NCBI GenBank assembly: GCA_016125075.1
Contig: WGMO01000007.1
Coordinates: 1-64,000, forward strand
Length of the DNA stretch: 64,000 nt
Direction: 5' to 3'
DNA from: Terrimonas sp.
GTDB lineage: Bacteria > Bacteroidota > Bacteroidia > Chitinophagales > Chitinophagaceae
Made by a program: the position numbers and the translations under genes. The stretch's first letter is position 1, and each line of letters begins with the position of its first letter. The notes beneath the pieces are model-generated. The model was not told the origin of the DNA, made no database searches, and saw nothing but the letters and a program-made list of their open reading frames with translations. Positions 55,502-64,000 of the stretch are shown here, piece after piece.

Positions 55502-58081
55502 ATGGATCATCATACTTCAGCAGCATTGCAGCAATTCAGGAACCAGGTTGGACTCAAGTTTCAATTATACAATAGCCTGTTTACTTCTTTACCTTTTCAC
55601 CGGATCGAAAAGACAGGTATCCTCCTGTCTTTATTATTATCCAATTGCGAAGACGGCTTTAAGAAGAACCAAAGCCCTGAAGAGATCATTGAAGAATTCT
55701 TTAAGAAACATACCGCCTTTTCTTCAGAGGAGGAGAAACTGGATCTCTTATTCCGGTTTGTCCAGTACGCCGAAAGACAGGTTGTATTATTTGATGCGCT
55801 GGAAGATGCTGCATTCAGGAACGTGCATGATATGAGCGGTGCGGGCACACTCAAACATTTACAGGCCGAGGTCGAAGACCATGGGAAAGAAATGGAACTC
55901 ACAGAAAAGCTGAAAGATTTTTCCGTACGGCTCGTACTCACTGCCCATCCCACCCAGTTTTACCCGGGGCCGGTACTGGCCATTATCAATGACCTGGCCA
56001 AGGCGCTGGTGGAAAACAATACCAACCAGATCAACATGTACCTGCAGCAATTAGGAAAAACGCCCTTTTTCAAAAAACAAAAACCCACTCCCTACGACGA
56101 AGCCATCAGCCTGATCTGGTACCTCGAAAATGTGTTTTATGCCGCTGCCGGAAGGATCAGCAGTTTCCTGAAAAATGAATTTCCGGATGCCATACCCGAT
56201 GACAACCCCGTGGTAAGAATGGGTTTCTGGCCCGGGGGCGACCGGGATGGTAACCCCTTTGTAAAAGCGGATACCACCCTCAAAGTGGCAGAAGCGCTCC
56301 GGGGTTCCATCATCAAGTGTTATTATATAGATGTCAGAAGGATACGGCGCAGGCTGACTTTCGAAGGCGTGGAGACGAAACTGGGTGAACTGGAGAAAAA
56401 CCTGTACAACAATATCTTTATTCCCGGTCAGCGAACTGATCTTTCCAAAAAAGATATCCTGAAAACACTTTTTGAAATCCGTGATACGATTGTCTATAAA
56501 CATAATGGCCTGTTTCTGCACCTGCTCGATAATTTCATTAACAAAGTAAAGGTCTTCGGTTTGCATTTCGCTTCGCTGGATCTTCGACAGGACAGCAGGA
56601 TCCATGGGCAGTTGTTAGATTCACTGGCAGAAAAATCATCCATCATACCGCCTACTTACCCCGCCATGTCAGCATCTGAAAAGATTGAAGTGCTGCTGGG
56701 CATCCGGGAACCTCTTGACCCATCTGTATTATCGGAGGGCATGGAAACCGATACGATTGAAACGTTCAGGGTGATGAAATCGATCCAGCAATTCAATGGC
56801 GAAGATGGTTGTGACCGTTATATCATCAGCCAATGTAACAGTGCTTTGAATGTATTTGAGGTTTTCGGGCTTTACCTGGCCTCCGGCTGGAAAAAGGAAG
56901 AGATGACCGTAGATATCATCCCTTTGTTTGAGACCATCGATGACCTGAAACATGCCGGCAATATCATGCGTGAACTGTATGAAAATCCCGATTATAAAAA
57001 TCACCTGGGCCGCCGGCAGCATAAGCAAACCATCATGCTGGGTTTCTCTGACGGAACAAAAGATGGCGGTTACCTGATGGCCAACTGGAGTATCTATAAA
57101 GCGAAAGAAGAACTGACGAGCATTTCAAAAGAATATGGTTTTGATGTGATCTTCTTTGACGGAAGAGGCGGCCCCCCGGCCCGGGGCGGAGGCAAAACCC
57201 ATAAGTTCTACGCCTCCATGGGCAGGAATATCTCCAATAAGGAAATACAACTTACCATACAGGGGCAAACCGTGAGTTCGAATTTCGGGATCATTGATTC
57301 GGCACAGTTCAATATCGAAAAACTGATCCATGCCGGTATAGCCAATGACCTTTTTAACACCAAAACTGAAACCTTTAGCGAACAGGAAGAACTCCTGATG
57401 TCCCAACTTTCCGAAATCAGTTACCGGGTGTATTCTGACCTCAAGAATCATCCTTATTTTCTTGATTACCTTTCGCATGCCAGCCCCCTTCGTTTTTATG
57501 GGGAGACCAATATTGGCAGCCGGCCCTCCAAAAGAGGTGGCTCCTCCAGGCTGGATTTAAAAGACCTGCGGGCCATCCCGTTTGTGGGTTCCTGGAGCCA
57601 GTTAAAACAGAATGTGACCGGGTATTACGGTGTGGGTTCAGCGCTATTGGAACTGGAAAAGGCCGGAAGACTTCCGGAACTGAAACAGTTATATAAAGAA
57701 TCAAAATTCTTTAAGACCCTGCTGGACAATTGCGAGATGTCGATGATGAAATGTTTTTTCCCGCTCACCGCCTTTCTCCGGAACCATAAGAAATATGGTG
57801 AACTCTGGCAGATGATCTTCGAAGAATATGAACTCACCAAAAAATACCTTTCCATATTATCTGAAACCGCAGACCTGATGACGGATTACCCGGTGGAACA
57901 GGTATCGATACAAATGCGGGAAAGAATCGTGCTTCCCCTGCTCACGATACAGCAATATGCCATCACCAAGGTCAGGAAAATGGAAGAAACCCTGGTAGAT
58001 GCCCCTATTAAGAACACATATGGTAAACTGGTGATGCGCTGTTCATTCGGCATCATCAATGCCGGCAGGAATTCAGCATAA
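55502..58081 (+). CDS. ppc: Phosphoenolpyruvate carboxylase
   Basis: This 859-residue protein has the PEPC hallmarks: catalytic His in VLTAHPTQF (about residue 153), FWPGGDRDGNPFV, and FFDGRGGPPARGGGKTH with the Arg/Gly loop, plus LRFYGETNIGSRPSKRG near the end. It carboxylates PEP to oxaloacetate, replenishing the TCA cycle and supplying aspartate. It is divergent from thrABC. Length is close to the usual 850-950. It belongs to the more divergent Bacteroidota type (FYPGP after the HPTQ motif). Confidence 0.96.
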   Translation: MDHHTSAALQQFRNQVGLKFQLYNSLFTSLPFHRIEKTGILLSLLLSNCEDGFKKNQSPEEIIEEFFKKHTAFSSEEEKLDLLFRFVQYAERQVVLFDALEDAAFRNVHDMSGAGTLKHLQAEVEDHGKEMELTEKLKDFSVRLVLTAHPTQFYPGPVLAIINDLAKALVENNTNQINMYLQQLGKTPFFKKQKPTPYDEAISLIWYLENVFYAAAGRISSFLKNEFPDAIPDDNPVVRMGFWPGGDRDGNPFVKADTTLKVAEALRGSIIKCYYIDVRRIRRRLTFEGVETKLGELEKNLYNNIFIPGQRTDLSKKDILKTLFEIRDTIVYKHNGLFLHLLDNFINKVKVFGLHFASLDLRQDSRIHGQLLDSLAEKSSIIPPTYPAMSASEKIEVLLGIREPLDPSVLSEGMETDTIETFRVMKSIQQFNGEDGCDRYIISQCNSALNVFEVFGLYLASGWKKEEMTVDIIPLFETIDDLKHAGNIMRELYENPDYKNHLGRRQHKQTIMLGFSDGTKDGGYLMANWSIYKAKEELTSISKEYGFDVIFFDGRGGPPARGGGKTHKFYASMGRNISNKEIQLTIQGQTVSSNFGIIDSAQFNIEKLIHAGIANDLFNTKTETFSEQEELLMSQLSEISYRVYSDLKNHPYFLDYLSHASPLRFYGETNIGSRPSKRGGSSRLDLKDLRAIPFVGSWSQLKQNVTGYYGVGSALLELEKAGRLPELKQLYKESKFFKTLLDNCEMSMMKCFFPLTAFLRNHKKYGELWQMIFEEYELTKKYLSILSETADLMTDYPVEQVSIQMRERIVLPLLTIQQYAITKVRKMEETLVDAPIKNTYGKLVMRCSFGIINAGRNSA

Positions 58082-58087
58082 AAAAAA

Positions 58088-58109
58088 GTCCCCCATAAAA
58101 ATGGGGGAC
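58088..58109 (-). terminator. Terminator of the minus-strand amt transcript
   Basis: An exact nine-base stem GTCCCCCAT/ATGGGGGAC with AAAA loop (plus-strand view) is followed on the minus strand by eight Ts that extend into the ppc stop codon. It terminates leftward transcription from amt rather than ppc itself. Confidence 0.8.
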
Positions 58110-58151
58110 GAATCCAACGATTGCTTGCCAATTGAAAGTATTGATATGATC

Positions 58152-58170
58152 AGGGCCGTTTGCCGGCCCT
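58152..58170 (+). terminator. Terminator of ppc
   Basis: AGGGCCG/CGGCCCT with a TTTGC loop is followed by TTTTCATTTTT on the plus strand. It lies 71 bases past the ppc stop, beyond the amt terminator, so the two opposite terminators are interleaved. Confidence 0.75.
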
Positions 58171-58213
58171 TTTCATTTTTATGGTTGTAATTGCCAACTC
58201 ATTCCATTACAGG

Positions 58214-59767
58214 TTATTCTGCACCGGACGATTTGATGATCGCATTGGAACCGGTTGACTCCAGTACAAAACCACCATAAGCGGTATTGCCATGTTCTCC
58301 AAGATCCAGACCTTCCATTTGCTCTGCATCACTAACGCGCAAGCCCACTGTCTTTTTAATGAGGAAGAAAATGATCAGCATGGCAGCAAACACATAAACA
58401 AACACTGCCCCTACCCCAGTTAACTGGATCCCCAGCTGGTGAAATCCACCGCCAAAAAACAGACCGTCCTTGATAGCTGTATCTTCTGCCCAGTATTGCA
58501 GGTCGATAGAATGCTGTCCAAACAATCCTACGGCAATGGTTCCCCAGGCACCACAAATACCATGTACACTGATAGCACCTACAGGATCGTCAATTTTTAA
58601 TTTGCGTTCAACAAACAAACAGGAGTAAAACACGATCGCGCCAGCTAAAAGACCGATAATCGCAGCACTGCCTGTACTCACTGAGGCACAGGGTGCAGTA
58701 ATTCCGACGAGGCCTGCCAATACGCCGTTCAATGTCATGGAAAGATCCGGTTTCTTAAAAGTAAACCAGGATATGATGAGTGCTGCAATACCGCCGGTTG
58801 CCGCGGCCAGCGTAGTAGTGACAGCAATATGGGAAATACCACCCACTGCGGCGAGGGTAGATCCGGGGTTAAAACCATACCAACCGAACCAAAGAATAAA
58901 TACCCCTAATGCCGCCAATGGCATATTGTGCGGGGCAATGGCATTTACACTACCATCTTTATTGTACTTGCCCAGACGGGGCCCAACAAGCATGGCACCG
59001 GCCAGCGCTGCCCAGCCACCTACAGAGTGTACTACGGTGGAGCCGGCAAAATCACGGAAATTCATATCCCACAGCCATCCTCCGCCCCAGATCCAGTGAC
59101 CGGATATGGGATATATGATAGCAGAAATGATACAGGAATATACAATATAAGATTTCAGCTTAGTACGTTCCGCCATGGCACCTGAAACGATAGTAGCCGC
59201 AGTTGCAGCGAAAACAACCTGGAACAACCAGGCTGCACTGGTAGCATAGCCGCTCATATCGGTCGGTGCATTGGCTGATCCGAGAAATGAAAGTTCTTTG
59301 TCAAATCCAAAGAAATTTGAATCCCCGCTGGAATACATAATAGCATAACCCACGGCCCAGAAAAGAACTGCACCAAAACAAAAATCGAGCAGGTTCTTCA
59401 TCATGATATTCACCGCATTTTTGGCCCGGGTTAACCCTGATTCAACCAGGGCGAAACCCGCCTGCATAAAAAATACCAGGAAACCGGTCAGGCATAACCA
59501 CAAAATATTGGCCACATCCTGTGGAAGGGAAGCTGCCGGTTCCGCTGCTTCAGTGGTGGTGGTTGCTACTGTGGTAGTATCGGTAACGGGTGCGGCCATT
59601 TGACTGACCGTATCCATAACACTTGCAGGCGTATCCTGGGCCGATGTCATTTGGGTGGATACCAGGATAATCATGAACGCAAAGCATAGGGTACGGAATA
59701 GCGATTGCCCGCGAAATATTATAGCGCTAATTGCTTTTAATCTTGATGTATGATGATGGTTAACCAT
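58214..59767 (-). CDS. amt: Ammonium transporter (Amt), with N-terminal signal and Thr/Ala linker
   Basis: This 517-residue protein has an N-terminal signal peptide (about 20-44, ending TSAQ), a Thr/Ala-rich stretch (VTDTTTVATTTTEAAEP), then the Amt helices: WLCLTGFLVFFMQAGFALVESG, FAGSTVVHSVGGWAAL (first twin-His) and ISVHGICGAWGTIAVGLFG (second). It conducts ammonium across the inner membrane. It is downstream of glnK (44-base gap), its expected regulator. Confidence 0.96.
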   Translation of the reverse strand: MVNHHHTSRLKAISAIIFRGQSLFRTLCFAFMIILVSTQMTSAQDTPASVMDTVSQMAAPVTDTTTVATTTTEAAEPAASLPQDVANILWLCLTGFLVFFMQAGFALVESGLTRAKNAVNIMMKNLLDFCFGAVLFWAVGYAIMYSSGDSNFFGFDKELSFLGSANAPTDMSGYATSAAWLFQVVFAATAATIVSGAMAERTKLKSYIVYSCIISAIIYPISGHWIWGGGWLWDMNFRDFAGSTVVHSVGGWAALAGAMLVGPRLGKYNKDGSVNAIAPHNMPLAALGVFILWFGWYGFNPGSTLAAVGGISHIAVTTTLAAATGGIAALIISWFTFKKPDLSMTLNGVLAGLVGITAPCASVSTGSAAIIGLLAGAIVFYSCLFVERKLKIDDPVGAISVHGICGAWGTIAVGLFGQHSIDLQYWAEDTAIKDGLFFGGGFHQLGIQLTGVGAVFVYVFAAMLIIFFLIKKTVGLRVSDAEQMEGLDLGEHGNTAYGGFVLESTGSNAIIKSSGAE

Positions 59768-59811
59768 ATTACTAATTTTAAAGTTTATGAAATGGATATC
59801 ATGGCCCGGGA

Positions 59812-60150
59812 TTAAAGGGCATGCTCTCCCTTGTCTTTGTTCCGGATGCGGTACACTTCAATGATGTCCGAAACAAACACTTTTCCATCGCCGATATTCC
59901 CGGTATAGGCCGCCTTTAAAATCCCATCGACTACTATTTGCAGCTTGTCATCCGGGACTACGATTTCCATCCGGGTCCTGGGGATAAATCCCACATCGTA
60001 GGCAGTACCCCTGTATTGCTGTGTTGCGGCATGTTCTGTTCCGATACCCTTTACTTCATAAAAGGTCAGAAAGGCAATTCCCAGCTTATTCAGTTCAGCA
60101 ACGACCTCCTCAAATTTGGAGGTCCTGATAATGGCTTCAACTTTTTTCAT
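59812..60150 (-). CDS. glnK: Nitrogen regulatory PII protein
   Basis: This 112-residue protein has the PII fold: KKVEAIIRTSKFEEV start, T-loop with Y46-R-G-T-A-Y51 and B-loop TGNIGDGKVFV, ending YRIRNKDKGEHAL. Y51, the uridylylation site in proteobacteria, is present; E50 of the usual RGAEY is Ala. PII senses 2-oxoglutarate and ATP/ADP, and GlnK types block Amt. The porin-glnK-amt order fits. Whether Y51 is modified here is unknown. Confidence 0.96.
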   Translation of the reverse strand: MKKVEAIIRTSKFEEVVAELNKLGIAFLTFYEVKGIGTEHAATQQYRGTAYDVGFIPRTRMEIVVPDDKLQIVVDGILKAAYTGNIGDGKVFVSDIIEVYRIRNKDKGEHAL

Positions 60151-60202
60151 ATTTATTGCTTTACATGTTGGTTAAATAATATCAATCAGCTGTCCCTCCT
60201 GA

Positions 60203-61255
60203 TCAGAAACTGAATACTGCAGCCAGGATAAACGAAGTTGTGCTTTTTGATGTAGGATTTATGCCATCGCTGTTTTTATAAAAGATCGGGTCTTTGGCAG
60301 TATCCAGCCTGAGTTCCGGAATGATCATGAACCCTTCCGCAGGCTTGATATTCAAAGACAGTGTTGCGTCAAAAAGTGAAGTGCCAAAACCGGCCGCTCC
60401 TTTTTTATCAGAAAAATATTCTCCCCTGGCTGTCAGGCCGAGCTTGTCGGTCGGATCAACATTCAGGTAAAGGGCAGAACCCCACCAGGAAACAGAAGAT
60501 CCGGTCATGGGTTTAACTGATTTGACGGTTCCGTCATATCCGATGCTGAATTTATCCGATACGGTACCCGTAGCGGTCAGGCCAACCTGGTTAATAGTAT
60601 TTGAAGAAAGGTCCTTGCCACCCACATAATTCAGGAAAGCACTGAAATTATCGGAGGTTTTGCTGACCTGGGCCAGCACATTCTTTTTGGCGAACGAGGC
60701 GGCGAGATAATCGGTAGGGTTGGCAACGCCCACCATGGCGCCAAAACCTTCACCCAGCGAAAAATCCACTTTTAAACCTGTATGGGAAAAGGGGCCGTAA
60801 GAAAACATATAGCTCATGCTGTAGTTGCGGTTCAATTGCGGATCCAGCAACTCATAACCGACATGGGTGGCCCATTTACCCATAGAGAAAGTCACATTTT
60901 CGGAGGGGGCATACGTTACATAGGCCTGCTTGATGGCAGCCAGCGCACCCATTTCATTGTAAGAGAATTCAGAGACCCTGTTGCCAAAGCCCAGGTCCGC
61001 CACAGCGCCAACCTTACCATGGGAATACTCAAATTTCAGGGATGCCATTCCCAGTTCAAAGGAGTTGTGCGAATTGGTAAAACTGGTGTAGTTGTTGGTG
61101 GCCGGAACATCCTTGGCATTGTCAAAATTGTACCTGTAAAAGGCATCTACCGAGCCTGAGATGCTTAAAGTGCCTGATTTTGTAGAATCTTGTGCATAAA
61201 CCGATGAAAAAATAGACATGCCAATAATGGCAGTTGCGAGAATTTTTCTTACCAT
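60203..61255 (-). CDS. Outer-membrane beta-barrel porin (BBP2/OmpL-like)
   Basis: This 350-residue protein has a signal peptide (MVRKILATAIIGMSIFSSVYAQ) and alternating hydrophobic strands (GTLSISGSVDAFYRYNF, VTFSMGKWATHVGYELLDPQLNRNY, in part; FILAAVFSF as last strand), matching putative porin-2-type barrels. It probably lets small solutes through the outer membrane. The 52-base gap to glnK and common strand suggest a porin-glnK-amt operon; an ammonium or amine link is inference. Confidence 0.85.
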   Translation of the reverse strand: MVRKILATAIIGMSIFSSVYAQDSTKSGTLSISGSVDAFYRYNFDNAKDVPATNNYTSFTNSHNSFELGMASLKFEYSHGKVGAVADLGFGNRVSEFSYNEMGALAAIKQAYVTYAPSENVTFSMGKWATHVGYELLDPQLNRNYSMSYMFSYGPFSHTGLKVDFSLGEGFGAMVGVANPTDYLAASFAKKNVLAQVSKTSDNFSAFLNYVGGKDLSSNTINQVGLTATGTVSDKFSIGYDGTVKSVKPMTGSSVSWWGSALYLNVDPTDKLGLTARGEYFSDKKGAAGFGTSLFDATLSLNIKPAEGFMIIPELRLDTAKDPIFYKNSDGINPTSKSTTSFILAAVFSF

Positions 61256-61285
61256 TGTGTTACATTTTAAGTGTTAAAAGAAAAG

Positions 61286-61334
61286 GGTACAGCTCAATAA
61301 ACTTTTGCGAGAAGTTTATTAAACCAGCTGTACC
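61286..61334. terminator. Strong terminator between amt2 and the porin operon
   Basis: Two stacked exact nine-base stems GGTACAGCT/AGCTGTACC and AATAAACTT/AAGTTTATT enclose a seven-base loop. TTTTT follows on the plus strand and TTTTCTTTT on the minus strand. It lies six bases past the amt2 stop and should end that transcript before the porin gene. Confidence 0.85.
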
Positions 61335-61339
61335 TTTTT

Positions 61340-62728
61340 CTATGTTTTGTCTGTTTCAATAGATTTTTCTTCCATTTTTCCGTTATTATGAACAAGCAAT
61401 GTACCCTGAAGGTATTTTTCGTTATGTTGCGATGAATCCAGACCGGCCTCTTCATCGGCCACACTCACCCTTAAAGGCAGGATGAAATTGATGAACTTGA
61501 AAATGAGATAAGAAACCGTAAAACTGTAAGCCACTACGATGGCCATCCCTTTTAATTGTGTGAAGAACAAACTGGCATTTCCGTAAAAGAGGCCATTATT
61601 TCCGGCCGCATTTACTGCGGTCGTGGCGAAAACGCCCGTTAAGAGCATCCCGACCATTCCACCCAGACCATGACAGGGGAATACATCCAGTGTATCATCA
61701 AGGGTGGATTTCTGTTTATAATGTACCGCCACGTTCGAAATGATGGCAGCAATAAATCCTATGAAGATGCTTTGGGGAATGGCAACAAAACCCGCTGCCG
61801 GTGTGATGGCCACCAGGCCCACTACCGCTCCGATACAAAATCCCAGTACAGAAGGCTTCTTACCCCTGACCACATCAAAAAACATCCAGGAAAGACCAGC
61901 AGCCGCTGCTGCCGTATTGGTTGTGGCGAAGGCAGATACTGCCAGTGAATTAGCAGCCAGGGCCGAACCGGCATTAAAACCAAACCAGCCAAACCAAAGC
62001 AAACCGGTACCGATCAGTACATAAGGGATATTTGCCGGCGGGATCTCTTTCTGTTCAATATGTGCCTTTCTTCTTTTCAGGACCAGGGCACCTGCCAGGG
62101 CTGCACAACCCGCCGAAATATGTACAACGGTACCGCCGGCAAAATCAAGAACACCCCATTTGAACAGGAATCCTTCCGAATTCCAGGTCCAGTGCGCGAT
62201 AGGTGAATACACCAATAATGAAAATAAAACGATGAATAAGATATAGGCCGTGAAACGGATCCTTTCGGCAACAGCGCCTACCACCAGACCCGGCGTAATG
62301 ATGGCGAACATCAATTGAAATAACGCAAAAAGAGATTTGGGAATGCCACCTACAGGTTCACCCGAATTCACCCCCTTAAAGAAAAGATGGGTCATGGGAT
62401 TCCCGATCACATGATTGATCGAGTCGCCGAAAGCAAGACTATAACCTACAACGATCCAGATAATACTGACCACACCGGCGGCCACCACACTCTTGATCAT
62501 GGTGGAGATTACATTTTTCCGGTGCACCATACCCCCGTAAAAAAAGGCAAGTCCGGGTGTCATCAGGAAAACCAACGCGGTAGCCACCAGGATCCAGGCA
62601 ATATCTGCCGCATTATAATTCCCGTCCTTGTCTACAAAATCCGGAAGGTTGGGGATAAACATAGATACCACCGCAACTAATGCGAGGATCAGGAATGGTG
62701 CAATTTGCTTAACAGTAGCCTTACTCAT
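61340..62728 (-). CDS. amt: Ammonium transporter, second paralogue
   Basis: This 462-residue protein has 11-12 membrane helices with Amt motifs: FLMTPGLAFFYGGMVHRKNV, GGTVVHISAGCAALAGAL (first His) and VFPCHGLGGMVGMLLTG (second His). It lacks the signal/Thr-rich extension of the other Amt but has an N-terminal hydrophobic segment. It has its own terminator and no adjacent PII gene, so the two transporters probably differ in control or affinity. It starts downstream of gltD on the same strand. Confidence 0.95.
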   Translation of the reverse strand: MSKATVKQIAPFLILALVAVVSMFIPNLPDFVDKDGNYNAADIAWILVATALVFLMTPGLAFFYGGMVHRKNVISTMIKSVVAAGVVSIIWIVVGYSLAFGDSINHVIGNPMTHLFFKGVNSGEPVGGIPKSLFALFQLMFAIITPGLVVGAVAERIRFTAYILFIVLFSLLVYSPIAHWTWNSEGFLFKWGVLDFAGGTVVHISAGCAALAGALVLKRRKAHIEQKEIPPANIPYVLIGTGLLWFGWFGFNAGSALAANSLAVSAFATTNTAAAAAGLSWMFFDVVRGKKPSVLGFCIGAVVGLVAITPAAGFVAIPQSIFIGFIAAIISNVAVHYKQKSTLDDTLDVFPCHGLGGMVGMLLTGVFATTAVNAAGNNGLFYGNASLFFTQLKGMAIVVAYSFTVSYLIFKFINFILPLRVSVADEEAGLDSSQHNEKYLQGTLLVHNNGKMEEKSIETDKT

Positions 62729-62861
62729 TTTTCGAAATTATATTATAATTAATAAAAATAATAATATGAACGATGATTGTAAAAATACCTAGCAAAACAA
62801 CTAACAGATGTTTATTTTACATATATTATTTATTATAATGTGTATAATTATCGAATAAAAA

Positions 62862-62880
62862 AGGGGTCTTGCGAACCCCT
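62862..62880 (-). terminator. Terminator of gltD
   Basis: AGGGGT/ACCCCT with a seven-base loop is followed by TTTTTTATTC on the minus strand. It lies 28 bases past the gltD stop and separates gltD from amt2. The bases from 62729 to 62861 are AT-rich and hold the presumed amt2 promoter; no sigma-54 site is visible. Confidence 0.75.
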
Positions 62881-62907
62881 GTTTAAAATTCATATATATT
62901 ATTAAAT

Positions 62908-64000
62908 TTAAAATGTATTAAGGATGGAAATTTCCTTGCTTTCCAGGATGGAATGCCCATTATTCAGAAACATATCTACCCGCCTGGCACATTCCCTGCC
63001 TTCGCTGATGGCCCATACCACCAGGCTCTGGCCCCTGCGGATATCGCCTGCTGCAAAAATCTTGGGAATATTGGTCTGGTAATCCTTTTCGGTTGCCCTA
63101 ACATTTCCCCTTTCATCCAGTTCCGCTTCCAGTTCCCTGATCAACCCTTCATGCTGGGGATGTACAAATCCCATGGCTAATAAAGCCAGTTCACAGGGTA
63201 TCTCTCTTTCGCTTCCTTCTATTTCCACAAACTTAGCGGGCCGGCCTTCTTCCGTGATCTTCCACTCCAGGTCCACGATCCTGATGGCAGTAAGGTTGCC
63301 TGCATGATCTCCAATGAATGCCCTGGTGGCTACTGCCCATTTCCTGTCGCAGCCCTCTTCATGCGAAGAGGAAGTTTTGAGGACCATGGGATAGGTTGGC
63401 CAGGGCATAAACGGGGTCCTGTTTTCAGGGGGCTTGGGCAATAATTCAAACTGGGTCACCGAGTTGGCACCCTGCCGGTTGGAAGTTCCTACACAATCGC
63501 TGCCAGTATCACCTCCCCCAATCACCACCACATTTTTTCCTTTGGCCAGTAGTTCCTCGCTATAAATATTGCTTTCAACAGCCGCATTCGCAAGGGGATC
63601 CTTGCCGGCCACTCTTTTATTCTGTTGTTTCAGGAACTGCATGGCAAAATATACACCCTTCAATTCGCGGCCCGGTACCGGCAGATCCCTGGGCTGGGTG
63701 GAACCACCCGCCAGCACAATTGCGTTATTTTCCCGCAGCAGGTCGTTGATGCTGACATTCACACCGACATGATGCTGGCATTTGAAAACAACGCCCTCTT
63801 CTTCCATCAGTTTCACCCTTCTTTCCACCACCCACTTCTCCAGTTTAAAATCGGGTATTCCATACCGTAATAAGCCTCCCGGCTCATCATCCCGCTCATA
63901 TACGGTTACCGAATGACCGGCATAATTTAACTGGGCAGCTGCCGCGAGCCCGGCAGGCCCCGAACCGATCACGGCAACCTTCTTACCGCTACGGACCAGG
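62908..64000 (-). CDS. gltD: Glutamate synthase small subunit, 5' part missing
   Basis: The frame runs off the window end; the upstream residues [19 protein letters not shown] are the usual FAD-binding entry, so the GTG at 63972 is not the true start. It has the NADPH-binding [21 protein letters not shown] and the C-terminal [23 protein letters not shown] of GltD. It passes electrons from NADPH to the large subunit, making glutamate from glutamine and 2-oxoglutarate. The N-terminal Fe-S region (about 110 residues) lies outside. GltB is presumably upstream. Confidence 0.95.
   Translation of the reverse strand, partial: LVRSGKKVAVIGSGPAGLAAAAQLNYAGHSVTVYERDDEPGGLLRYGIPDFKLEKWVVERRVKLMEEEGVVFKCQHHVGVNVSINDLLRENNAIVLAGGSTQPRDLPVPGRELKGVYFAMQFLKQQNKRVAGKDPLANAAVESNIYSEELLAKGKNVVVIGGGDTGSDCVGTSNRQGANSVTQFELLPKPPENRTPFMPWPTYPMVLKTSSSHEEGCDRKWAVATRAFIGDHAGNLTAIRIVDLEWKITEEGRPAKFVEIEGSEREIPCELALLAMGFVHPQHEGLIRELEAELDERGNVRATEKDYQTNIPKIFAAGDIRRGQSLVVWAISEGRECARRVDMFLNNGHSILESKEISILNTF

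Noticed and set aside
63970-63972. GTG as the gltD start
   Set aside because: In-frame upstream residues up to the window edge match the normal FAD-binding entry, so the gene is cut by the window, not started there.
1-64000. CRISPR arrays, transposases, integrases, rRNA or tRNA genes
   Set aside because: No regularly spaced repeats, no transposase-like proteins and no RNA-gene-like conserved segments were seen.

Overview
The window is Bacteroidota chromosome, most likely from the family Chitinophagaceae. This rests on a SusC/SusD pair, many secreted glycosidases, LytTR/LytS-type signalling, a propeller/Y_Y_Y sensor, OmpA-like and DUF1772-like membrane proteins, TAnnTTTx promoter-like boxes and the general protein style. 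There are no rRNA or tRNA genes, CRISPR arrays, transposases or integrases that I can see. The right end cuts through gltD.

Layout. (1) 0.1-3.1 kb: a HAD phosphatase, a hemerythrin-like protein and a lone GT1-type glycosyltransferase. (2) 3.3-9.4 kb: a propeller sensor with a degenerate kinase end, meeting tail-to-tail a LytTR regulator that follows two tandem LytS-type kinases. (3) 9.7-16.2 kb: a lipoprotein cytochrome c, a minus-strand run of secreted or membrane proteins of unknown role (TPR, coiled-coil, DUF1772, OmpA) and small ORFs. (4) 16.3-50.4 kb: a large glucuronoxylan utilisation locus. (5) 50.4-58.1 kb: thrA-thrB-thrC on the minus strand behind a threonine/isoleucine leader peptide and attenuator, divergent from PEP carboxylase. 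(6) 58.2-64 kb: nitrogen assimilation, with two ammonium transporters, a PII protein, a porin and glutamate synthase small subunit.

The xylan locus is the centre of interest. SusC/SusD and mannonate dehydratase are on the minus strand. A divergent LacI regulator is followed by GH67, an SDR, and then a roughly 23-kb run of closely spaced genes: GH115, GH10, GPH-type symporter, GH43, GH3, CE1-like esterase, SGNH acetylesterase, GH30 (subfamily 8-like), GH51, a CE4-CE15 fusion, IlvD/Edd dehydratase, lactonase lipoprotein, FAH-family dehydratase, GntP permease and a zinc alcohol dehydrogenase. The hydrolases strip acetyl, arabinose, methylglucuronate and lignin-ester decorations and cut the backbone. 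Glucuronate can enter the UxuB/UxuA route. The last genes look like a non-phosphorylative (Weimberg-type) pentonate pathway, possibly with oxidation and lactone opening outside the cytoplasm and GntP importing the acid. A shared operator-like sequence (TGTAACCG-TT--A) lies twice in the susC-lacI gap and once before GH115, suggesting local LacI control.

PEP carboxylase beside the threonine operon, and ammonium uptake beside gltD, suggest a coherent carbon/nitrogen block after the xylan locus: oxaloacetate, aspartate, threonine and glutamate.
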